A stretch of DNA of 64,000 bases from CAIUGU01 sp040080215 (GTDB taxonomy: Bacteria > Pseudomonadota > Gammaproteobacteria > Steroidobacterales > Steroidobacteraceae). The stretch covers positions 5,374 through 69,373 of the forward strand of contig JBEBIT010000011.1 of assembly GCA_040080215.1 (NCBI GenBank), read 5' to 3'. Below, one piece after another: positions 16,409 through 23,460 of the stretch; the first letter of the stretch is position 1; each line of letters begins with the position of its first letter. The notes under the pieces were generated by a model. That model did no database searches. It was not told where the DNA came from and saw only the letters and a list, made by a program, of their open reading frames with translations. A program made the position numbers and the translations under genes.

Positions 16409-16828
16409 ATGAGACTATCGACAGTAGCCAGGGCGGTCGCATTGGCTGGCATTGTGTTCGCAACGTTTCCGGTTTCGGCGCATCACTCGGGCGCGATGTT
16501 CGATCGGGCGAAAGTGCAGAAGCTCGAAGGCACGATCGTCAAGTACGATTACGTGAATCCGCATTCGTGGATCACGATCACCGTGCCGGGCCCGCAAGGC
16601 AAGCCGGTGATGTGGGGCGTCGAGGGGTTCACGCCGAATGCGATGAAAGCCTGGGGTCTCACGCCGACGACGGTGAAGCCCGGTGACAAGCTGGTCGTGA
16701 CGGTGCATCCGCTGCGCGATGGCCGCAATGGCGGCAGCATCATCGAGATCACGCTGGCCGATGGTCACCATGTGGATACGACATTGCCGGAGCGCGTGGG
16801 GCAGGGCGAGAAGTCGCCGGGTCGTTAA
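16409..16828 (+). CDS. DUF6152-type periplasmic protein
   Basis: A 139-residue protein with a signal peptide (MRLSTVARAVALAGIVFATF ending PVSAHHSG) and a small beta domain with KVQKLEGTIVKYDYVNPHSW and WGVEGFTPNAMKAWGLTP, which I recognise as the DUF6152 pattern; its function is unknown. The paired His after the cleavage site (AHHS) and NPHSW are family hallmarks. An earlier ATG at 16388 overlaps the preceding stop, but 16409 is chosen because AGGGGA sits 7-8 bases before it and it gives a clean signal peptide. Confidence 0.7.
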   Translation: MRLSTVARAVALAGIVFATFPVSAHHSGAMFDRAKVQKLEGTIVKYDYVNPHSWITITVPGPQGKPVMWGVEGFTPNAMKAWGLTPTTVKPGDKLVVTVHPLRDGRNGGSIIEITLADGHHVDTTLPERVGQGEKSPGR

Positions 16829-16990
16829 TCCCAGGAAGGGCGGCGTCCGCGGGGTCGTCAAGCGGTAGCGCACGGACAGCACAGTCGGCGTCTCGACCCG
16901 GCACGCGGGTTGGCTTATTCTTGGGCCCTCGTTGCGCGTCCCACAGATTCCAACAACAAGGCCAAAGGCCCGAAGATTTTAGGAGCCGAG

Positions 16991-18085
16991 ATGAAGCACC
17001 TTCTGGTATCCCTCTGTCTCGCGATTGCGGTTCCGGCGTTCGCCCAGACGAACGTGCCGGAGATCCCGTTCGATGCCCCGGTCGACTATTTCAAGTACCC
17101 GGCCGAGATGAACCTGGGTGAGGTGACGGCAGTTGCCACGAACTCGAAGGGCCACGTGTTCATCCTGTCCCGCTCGAACAACACCGGCAACGTCTTCGGC
17201 GGTGCGGCCACGCAGCTGTTCGAGTTCGACGACAAGGGCAAGTTCCTGCGCGAGATCGGCAAGGGCGTCTACGGCTTCGCGTTCGGGCACGGCGTGCGCA
17301 TCGACAAGGATGACAACATCTGGGTCGTCGACAAGGGCACGAACATGATCATGAAGTTCAACCCGACGGGGCGCATCACCATGGTCTTCGGGCGCAAGGA
17401 AGAGGCGACCGACGACCACCACTACCCGGATCGCACCAAGGGCACGACGCCGGTGGACGGCATGTTCAACCAGCCGACGGACGTGGCCTGGGACTCGAAC
17501 GGCAACATCTACATCAGCGACGGTTACGTGAACTCGCGCGTGGCGAAGTACGACAACAGTGGCGTTTGGGTCAAGACCTGGGGCCAGCGCGGCTACGGGC
17601 CCGGTGAATTCAACATCCCGCACAACATCGCGATCGACTACCAGAACCGCATTTATGTAGCCGACCGCGCCAACGGCCGGATCCAGGTGTTCGATACCGA
17701 CGGCAAGTTCCTGCGGGAGATCATCCTCGACGTGCCCGCACCGCCCGGTGCAAAGCCGATGCTGGGCTACCAGCAGCCGCCGCCAGCCAATGCACCGCCC
17801 GGCACCATCCTGACGTACCGCCCGGGTGCGCCGGCAGCCATCTGCATTCCGCCGGGCCGCAGTGACGTGATGTTCGTGGGTGACCTCTATCCGGCCCGCA
17901 TCTACAAGATCACGCTCGACGGCAAGGTGCTCGGCGTGTTCGGCAAAGCAGGCAAGCTGCCGGGGCAGATCAGCGGTATCCACGGGCTTGCGTGCCCGTC
18001 GGAGAACGTGGTGTACACGGCCGAGTTCATCAACTGGCGTTCGCAGAAGTTCATCCTGCACCCGGAGAAGATGACGGCCCGCTGA
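16991..18085 (+). CDS. NHL-repeat periplasmic beta-propeller (amidating-lyase-like)
   Basis: A 364-residue protein with a signal peptide (MKHLLVSLCLAIAVPAFAQ) and repeated NHL motifs such as GVRIDKDDNIWVVDKGTNMI, PTDVAWDSNGNIYISDGYVN and PHNIAIDYQNRIYVADRANG. It resembles the group labelled peptidyl-alpha-hydroxyglycine alpha-amidating lyase. That label comes from the animal enzyme and does not establish activity here. AGGAG lies 8 bases before ATG 16991; an upstream in-frame extension has no signal sequence and is rejected. It follows the DUF6152 gene in the same direction and may be part of the same periplasmic oxidation module. Confidence 0.75.
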   Translation: MKHLLVSLCLAIAVPAFAQTNVPEIPFDAPVDYFKYPAEMNLGEVTAVATNSKGHVFILSRSNNTGNVFGGAATQLFEFDDKGKFLREIGKGVYGFAFGHGVRIDKDDNIWVVDKGTNMIMKFNPTGRITMVFGRKEEATDDHHYPDRTKGTTPVDGMFNQPTDVAWDSNGNIYISDGYVNSRVAKYDNSGVWVKTWGQRGYGPGEFNIPHNIAIDYQNRIYVADRANGRIQVFDTDGKFLREIILDVPAPPGAKPMLGYQQPPPANAPPGTILTYRPGAPAAICIPPGRSDVMFVGDLYPARIYKITLDGKVLGVFGKAGKLPGQISGIHGLACPSENVVYTAEFINWRSQKFILHPEKMTAR

Positions 18086-18133
18086 TCCTTATCTGGAGTG
18101 GATTACCGGATCCTTATCCGGGGTGGATTACCG
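18084..18133. repeat. Tandem 25-bp direct repeat at convergent gene ends
   Basis: Two adjacent 25-bp units differ at two positions: GATCCTTATC-T-GG-A-GTGGATTACCG (18084-18108) and GATCCTTATC-C-GG-G-GTGGATTACCG (18109-18133). The first begins inside the stop codon of the NHL gene; the second contains the stop codon of the convergent ModA-like gene. It looks like a local duplication. Confidence 0.85.
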
Positions 18134-18901
18134 CTTGGGGGTATCCATCCCGGTCGACTTCATCGCGCCGGCGGCCTTCGGGCCGGTCAGGAAGGCGAGC
18201 AGCTTCCGGGCTGATTCGGCGTCCGCAGCCTTGGCGGAAATGCCTGCCGTCATCACGACGGGCTTCTGGAATTCCTTCGGGAACTTGCCGAGCACCTGAA
18301 CGCCCGCGACGCTCTGGATCTCGCTGACGGGTGCGAACATCAGTTCATTCTCGCCTGAAGCGACACTCAAGGCCGGGCGCCCGGGAACGGTCTGCAGCAC
18401 GATCTTCGGCTTCATCTGCGGGCCGATGCCGAGCCCGTCGAACATGGCCAGCACCGAGGGTCCTGCGGCACCGCCATCGGTCCACGTCACCGTCTTGGCC
18501 GCGAGCAACCGCGCCTTCATGCCGGCCGCGCTGCCGACGTCGGCCTTCGCACTTCCCGCCTTGGCGCCCACGCCGAGGTCAGAGCTCGCGACGGTGGTGA
18601 CGGAGCCCGCCACGACTGTTCCGTTCTTCGCGAACTGTTCGATGATGCCTGGCGTCAGGATGGCAAGATCAAACGCGGCACCCCCTTCGATCTGCTTCTG
18701 CAGTGCTGTCGAAGACGAGAACTCGATCGAAATCTTGCGGCCAATCTCTTTCTCGGCTGCGGAATGCAGCGCCTCGATGGCGGGCTTGATGCCATTGGAC
18801 GAATACAGCCGCAGTTCGCCGCCCTGGGCCAGGGTTGCTTGAGACGCGAAGGCGGATGCCGCGCCGAAAACGAGTGAGGCCAGCGTGAGCGAAAGTTTCA
18901 T
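18128..18901 (-). CDS. ModA-like periplasmic substrate-binding protein
   Basis: A 257-residue protein with a signal peptide (MKLSLTLASLVFGAASAFAS) and the molybdate-type binding fold: LRLYSSNGIKPAIEALHSAA, FSSSTALQKQIEGGAAFDLA-ILTP and later PVVMTAGISAKAADAESARK-LLAFL. No ModB/ModC permease or ATPase is adjacent, so it is an orphan and its ligand is unknown; it may be unrelated to molybdate. The start at 18901 has GGAG upstream. It overlaps nothing and is read with the upstream hydrolase-like gene, 14 bases away. Confidence 0.75.
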   Translation of the reverse strand: MKLSLTLASLVFGAASAFASQATLAQGGELRLYSSNGIKPAIEALHSAAEKEIGRKISIEFSSSTALQKQIEGGAAFDLAILTPGIIEQFAKNGTVVAGSVTTVASSDLGVGAKAGSAKADVGSAAGMKARLLAAKTVTWTDGGAAGPSVLAMFDGLGIGPQMKPKIVLQTVPGRPALSVASGENELMFAPVSEIQSVAGVQVLGKFPKEFQKPVVMTAGISAKAADAESARKLLAFLTGPKAAGAMKSTGMDTPKR

Positions 18902-18915
18902 CGTGAAGGCTCCGT

Positions 18916-19761
18916 TTATTTCAGACTCTTGGCCCACGCGACCAGTGCGCGTGAGGTGGCATCGGGTTGCTCGACAGGCAAGGCATGCGAGGCGTTCGGG
19001 ATGACGACTACCGTGACGCGGGCGGCGCCAAACTCGTTCACCAGCTGGTCCTGAGTCTCTCTCGGGCGGTAGGGGTCATACTCGGCTTGCAGGTCCAGCA
19101 GCGGCACGGTGCCTGCGCTCCAGTACGTGGCCTGCGGCGTGCCGTCGCGCGCCACTTCCTGCGATTTCTGCACAACCGGGTCGAAGCCCGTCAGCCATGC
19201 GCGCGGATCATGACCCGGGGCGAAGAACACCATTTGCAGGTGCTTGATGCGCTCTGCTTGCGGCTGCTTGGGATCGGTGGCAATCGCGAGCCAGGCGCGC
19301 ACCTTGAGATCGATGTTCTTCTGCGCTGCAGCAACGAGGGCGACACCCTTGACGAGTTCGGGATGGTCCGTGGCCGTCATCTTTGCGACGAAATGGCCGT
19401 AGGCGTGTCCCGCGATGATGGCCGGCCCGGCGTTTTGGGCTTTGATCACCGCGGCGACATCCGCGGCGAAATCGTGGAAGGTGAGCTTCTCCATTGGACC
19501 GACGCTGCGCCCGAACCCGCGCGGCCTCGGTCTCAACACTCGAAATCCGGCGTGGGCAATGTCGGCGGCCAGCTCGTCGAATTCCTCGGAGTCGCGACCC
19601 AGGGAAGGCAGCAGGACGAGCAGGGGACCACCGGTGCCATCGATGATCGTTTCGATGGTGACACCGTCGTGGCGGACGAGCTCGTGCTTGGCTCTCTGGG
19701 CCTGGCTGGTCGTGGCCAGCAGGGCAAGGGCAATCGAGCACACGATCTGTAGCGGCCGCAT
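18916..19761 (-). CDS. Alpha/beta-hydrolase-fold protein lacking the nucleophilic Ser
   Basis: A 281-residue secreted protein with a signal peptide (MRPLQIVCSIALALLATTSQ), an oxyanion-type segment LLVLLPSLGRDSEEF and the nucleophile elbow AGHAYGHFVAK. The usual GxSxG is replaced by G-H-A-Y-G, with Ala at about residue 120. The other triad members appear present: Asp in AEYDPYRP and His in NASHALPVEQ. It is therefore probably not a classical serine hydrolase; it may be a binding or cofactor-free enzyme. Ribosome site AGGAGACAACAGGA precedes the ATG. It is probably co-transcribed with the ModA-like gene and diverges from the PQQ dehydrogenase. Confidence 0.75.
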   Translation of the reverse strand: MRPLQIVCSIALALLATTSQAQRAKHELVRHDGVTIETIIDGTGGPLLVLLPSLGRDSEEFDELAADIAHAGFRVLRPRPRGFGRSVGPMEKLTFHDFAADVAAVIKAQNAGPAIIAGHAYGHFVAKMTATDHPELVKGVALVAAAQKNIDLKVRAWLAIATDPKQPQAERIKHLQMVFFAPGHDPRAWLTGFDPVVQKSQEVARDGTPQATYWSAGTVPLLDLQAEYDPYRPRETQDQLVNEFGAARVTVVVIPNASHALPVEQPDATSRALVAWAKSLK

Positions 19762-19878
19762 TCCTGTTGTCTCCTTCGGTCAGCCTTGGGACCACGGTGG
19801 CCGGGGAGACTACACCCAACTTCACTTGAGGCCAACGAGGACAGGTAGAATGCGGCCCTTGTTCAGGGGAGGCGGGCG

Positions 19879-21660
19879 ATGAATGACATGCGTTCGGGTT
19901 CGGTGCGAGTCAGCGTTCGGCGGCTCTGTCTTTCGATGGTGGCGTCGGGAGTGGTGTGTTCCAGCGTGCTGGCAGCGCAGCCTGCATCGGTGGCAGCGCC
20001 GCTTGCTTCGCTGAGTCCGGTAACCAATGAAATGCTGCTCAATCCGCCTGCCGCCGACTGGCTGATGTGGCGGCGGACGTACAACGCATGGGGCTACAGT
20101 CCCCTTGAACAGATCAGCACGAAAAACGTGAAGAACCTGCAGCTGGCGTGGTCCTGGGCATTGACGCCTGGTGCCACCGAAATCACGCCGATCGTCCACG
20201 ACGGCGTACTGTTCATCTACAACAACGGTGACAAGGTGCAGGCACTCAACGCCACCAACGGCGAACTGCTGTGGCAGTACCAGCGCGACACGCCGCCTGA
20301 GCAGATCAACGGCAATAACCTCGCCAAGCGCAACATGGCGATCCTCGGCGACAGGCTGATCGTCGCGACGAGCGATGTGCATCTCATCGCCCTCGACGTG
20401 AAGACGGGCAAGGTCGCATGGGACCAGAAAGTCGAGGACTACACCAAGGGCTGGCGGTACACCGGCGGCCCGCTGGTGGCGGGCAATGTCATCATCCAGG
20501 GCATGACGGGCTGTGGCAATGCCGTTCCGGGCGGCTGCTTCGTGTCGGGCCATGACTCGACATCGGGCAAGGAGCTGTGGCGCTTCTACACCGTGGCTCG
20601 CCCGGGCGAGCCGGGCGGCGATACGTGGAACGGCCTGCCGCTTGAACAGCGCTTTGGTTCGTCGACGTGGAACTCGGGCAGCTATGATCCCGAGACCAAC
20701 ACGCTGTTCCTGGGCACGGGCCAGCCCTATCCGCACATCGCCGAGATTTCCGGGTTGCTGCCGCAGAAGCCCGGCCAGAAGAACGACGCGCTCTATACCG
20801 ATTCGACGCTGGCCCTTGATCCAAAGACCGGCAAGCTGAAGTGGTATTTCCAGCATCTGCCGAACGACACGTGGGACGTGGACTACGCCTACGAACGTAT
20901 CCTGGTGGACCTGCCGGTCGACGGCAAGATGCGTAAAGCCCTCGTGACCGTGGGCAAGCTCGGCATCATCGAGGCGCTGGATCGTGTGACCGGCGAATGG
21001 TTGTGGTCCAAGGAGACCGTGTACCAGAACGTCGTGTCAGCCATTGACCCCAAGACCGGCGCGAAGACGATCAATCAGGCCTCGGTGCCGCACATCGGCA
21101 TGACGGCGACCAATTGCCCGGCCGATCCCGGCAGCCGTGGTTGGCCCGCAACCGCCTACAGCCCGCGCACGCGCATGCTGTATCTGCCGCTCAACGAATA
21201 CTGCTCGGACACCACGCCCGTGCCCATCGAAGCGGGCAAGACCTACACCGGTGGCAGCCGCGCGATCTTCGCGCGCAAGCAGATCCCCAACAGCGACGGC
21301 CAGATCGGTCGTGTGGATGGCGTCGAACTCTTCACGCAGAAAGCGGGCTGGTCGTTGCGGACGCGGGCTCCGCAAACCGGCGCGGTGCTCGCGACGGGCG
21401 GTGGGCTCGTGTTTTCCGGTGCCCTTGATCGCTACTTCCGCGCGCACGACGACAAGACGGGCAAGGTGCTGTGGCAGACGCGCACCAGCAACATCATCAA
21501 TTCGTTCCCGATTACGTACTCTGTCAACGGCAAGCAGTATGTCGCGGTCTCGGTAGGCAACGGGTCGAGCCATGCCCGGTCATTGGCTACGCTGACGCCC
21601 GAGATCGTGAATCCGGATGGCGGCTCGGCGTTGTTCGTCTATGCGCTGCCGGATCGCTAG
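19879..21660 (+). CDS. PQQ-dependent dehydrogenase (quinoprotein, DxD type)
   Basis: A 593-residue periplasmic eight-bladed quinoprotein with an N-terminal signal region. It carries repeated tryptophan-docking motifs (ALNATNGELLWQYQ, ALDVKTGKVAWDQK, ALDPKTGKLKWYFQ, DDKTGKVLWQT). The presumed catalytic base is Asp333 in NDTWDVDYAYE; the residue two positions on is also Asp (Asp333-Val-Asp335). A DxD at this site marks lanthanide-dependent enzymes of the XoxF type, so a lanthanide cofactor is possible. The usual GTGN-P is GTGQ-P here. The substrate, probably an alcohol or aldehyde, is unknown. It is followed after 6 bases by a diheme cytochrome c, a likely electron acceptor. No pqq biosynthesis genes are in the window. 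Confidence 0.88.
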   Translation: MNDMRSGSVRVSVRRLCLSMVASGVVCSSVLAAQPASVAAPLASLSPVTNEMLLNPPAADWLMWRRTYNAWGYSPLEQISTKNVKNLQLAWSWALTPGATEITPIVHDGVLFIYNNGDKVQALNATNGELLWQYQRDTPPEQINGNNLAKRNMAILGDRLIVATSDVHLIALDVKTGKVAWDQKVEDYTKGWRYTGGPLVAGNVIIQGMTGCGNAVPGGCFVSGHDSTSGKELWRFYTVARPGEPGGDTWNGLPLEQRFGSSTWNSGSYDPETNTLFLGTGQPYPHIAEISGLLPQKPGQKNDALYTDSTLALDPKTGKLKWYFQHLPNDTWDVDYAYERILVDLPVDGKMRKALVTVGKLGIIEALDRVTGEWLWSKETVYQNVVSAIDPKTGAKTINQASVPHIGMTATNCPADPGSRGWPATAYSPRTRMLYLPLNEYCSDTTPVPIEAGKTYTGGSRAIFARKQIPNSDGQIGRVDGVELFTQKAGWSLRTRAPQTGAVLATGGGLVFSGALDRYFRAHDDKTGKVLWQTRTSNIINSFPITYSVNGKQYVAVSVGNGSSHARSLATLTPEIVNPDGGSALFVYALPDR

Positions 21661-21666
21661 CCGGTG

Positions 21667-22539
21667 ATGCAGCGTCGTTCGGGCAAGGTACCTGGCGCAA
21701 CTTCGCGGCCTGCGCTTGCGATCGGCGCAGCGGTGGTGACGCTGTTCGCGCCGCTGGCGTATTCGCAACCCGCGGCGGACGGTGCACGCGTGTACGCGGC
21801 GAGCTGTGTCGCGTGCCATCAACCGACCGGTGCCGGCATCCCCGGTGCATTTCCGCCGCTGGTCAAGCATGTCCCCGGCCTGCTGGCCCAGCCGACCGGA
21901 CGCGAGTATCTCGTCAAGGCTGTCTTGTTCGGGCTGGAAGGCAGGGTCCGCATCGAAGGGGCCGACTATCAGAACGTGATGCCTCCCTGGAATGCGCTCA
22001 GTGACGCTGAGATCGCCGCGGTTCTTGACTATGTCAGTGGCGCTTGGGGCAATCAGGCAGCGCAACCCCCGGCCTTCAGGTCCTTCACGCCAGAAGAAGT
22101 GAAAGCAGGGCGGCTGCCGTCCCAGACTGCGGCGGCAGTACTGGCGAGTCGCCCGGGTGGCGCGAGTGCGGGGCCGGTTCCAGCCGTGGGCGCGTCGCAG
22201 AAAGTGTCATTCACGGCAGAGCAGGTGGCGCGAGGCAAAGCCATCTATACGCGACGGTGTGTCGACTGCCACGGCAGCACGCTCGACAACGGCGAGTTTG
22301 GCGGCGCCCCGCTCAATGGAGCGTATTTCAAAGGGCACTGGGGAGCGGGCCCTGTTGCCGCGTTGATTGCGTATACGAAAGCAAAAATGCCGCCGGACGG
22401 ACCAGGAAGCCTGAGCGACCAGTCCTATGTTGAAGTGGTGTCGTACCTGCTGGACGCGAACGGGTATCCACGGGGCGACAAGGAGTTGCCCGTCGACGTG
22501 GAAGCGCAGCAAGCGATGACACTGCAATTCGGTCCGTGA
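21667..22539 (+). CDS. Diheme c-type cytochrome
   Basis: A 290-residue secreted protein with an N-terminal signal segment (ALAIGAAVVTLFAPLAYSQP) and two cytochrome c domains, each with a CxxCH heme site: SCVACHQPTG (about 47-51) and RCVDCHGST (about 198-202). Distal Met ligands are likely in NVMPPWN and AKMPPDG. A low-complexity linker separates the domains. It starts 6 bases after the PQQ dehydrogenase stop, so the pair probably forms an electron-transfer unit in the periplasm. The GTG at 21664 is an alternative start. Confidence 0.87.
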   Translation: MQRRSGKVPGATSRPALAIGAAVVTLFAPLAYSQPAADGARVYAASCVACHQPTGAGIPGAFPPLVKHVPGLLAQPTGREYLVKAVLFGLEGRVRIEGADYQNVMPPWNALSDAEIAAVLDYVSGAWGNQAAQPPAFRSFTPEEVKAGRLPSQTAAAVLASRPGGASAGPVPAVGASQKVSFTAEQVARGKAIYTRRCVDCHGSTLDNGEFGGAPLNGAYFKGHWGAGPVAALIAYTKAKMPPDGPGSLSDQSYVEVVSYLLDANGYPRGDKELPVDVEAQQAMTLQFGP

Positions 22540-22656
22540 CGGTCTGGCCCGGCGCTCGCGTCGGGTAGGGATTCTTCCGCACGATTTCGCGCGAACTTCA
22601 CTATAATGGCGCCGCTTTGTCGATCGTCATGTTCGCTATCCAGGAGAAGTCGCGCT

Positions 22657-23409
22657 ATGTCGCTGTCGTTTACCAGGAATTCCGCATTGGTCGCCTGTGC
22701 CGTGCTGGCCACGTTGAGCGCGGGCACCGCGTCGGCCGCTTGGACCGGCAAGGGTGAGGTCGGGGCTGCCGTCACCAGCGGCAACACGGAGACCAAGGCA
22801 GCCAATGCCAAGCTCGAACTCGTCGACACCTACGACGCGTGGAAGCACCTGTTCGGCCTGGCCGGCAACTACGTATCGAATGCGACGGGGACCACCGGCC
22901 AGCGCTGGGAAGCTCGCGAGCAGTCGGACTACAGCTTCAGCCCGCGGACCTTCTGGTTCGGCGGCGGCCGTTATGAAGACGATCGCTTCAGCGGCTTCGA
23001 TTACCAGGGCGCGCTGACCACCGGTCTCGGCCACAAGTTCATCGACACGGCCAAGACCAAGCTCACCGGCCAGGTCGGTGTCGGTTACAAGTTCGTATCG
23101 ACGCGGGATGTGCTCGCGCCGAACGGCTCTGTCGCGATCCCGGGCGAGAGCGACGGTACGGCCATCTTCACGGCCGGCTTCGACTACCAGAACCAGATCA
23201 CCGACACGACCAAGGTGCTCGACCGGTTCCTCGTGGAAACGGGCAGCGACAACACGTTCCTGCAGAACGAACTGTCACTGCAGGTACGGATGACGGACGT
23301 GCTGGCGCTCGCCGTCGGTTTTGCGGTTCGCCACAACACGGATCCGCCCCGCGGCTTCGAGAAGACGGACACGCTGACGACGCTGAACCTCGTCTACGAG
23401 ATCAAGTAA
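22657..23409 (+). CDS. DUF481 outer-membrane beta-barrel protein
   Basis: A 250-residue protein with a signal peptide (ending ATLSAGTASAAW) and the DUF481 (YdiY-like) pattern: WTGKGEVGAAVTSGNTETKA, alternating beta-strands, and a C-terminal LTTLNLVYEIK with an aromatic near the end. It is probably a salt-stress-type outer-membrane porin-like protein of unknown substrate. The start at 22657 follows AGGAG; a TATAAT at 22601-22606 lies in a suitable place for its -10 box. A strong bidirectional hairpin follows. Confidence 0.82.
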   Translation: MSLSFTRNSALVACAVLATLSAGTASAAWTGKGEVGAAVTSGNTETKAANAKLELVDTYDAWKHLFGLAGNYVSNATGTTGQRWEAREQSDYSFSPRTFWFGGGRYEDDRFSGFDYQGALTTGLGHKFIDTAKTKLTGQVGVGYKFVSTRDVLAPNGSVAIPGESDGTAIFTAGFDYQNQITDTTKVLDRFLVETGSDNTFLQNELSLQVRMTDVLALAVGFAVRHNTDPPRGFEKTDTLTTLNLVYEIK

Positions 23410-23418
23410 GCGATCCCG

Positions 23419-23456
23419 CCTCCCGGACTTCGGTCCGGGAGGTGCTTTTCTCCTTT
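23419..23456. terminator. Terminator between convergent genes
   Basis: CCTCCCGGAC-TTCG-GTCCGGGAGG forms a 10-bp perfect stem with a stable UUCG loop, followed by TGCTTTTCTCCTTT. It can end the DUF481 transcript and may also act on the opposite strand for the DUF5916-like gene. Confidence 0.85.
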
Positions 23457-23460
23457 GTCC

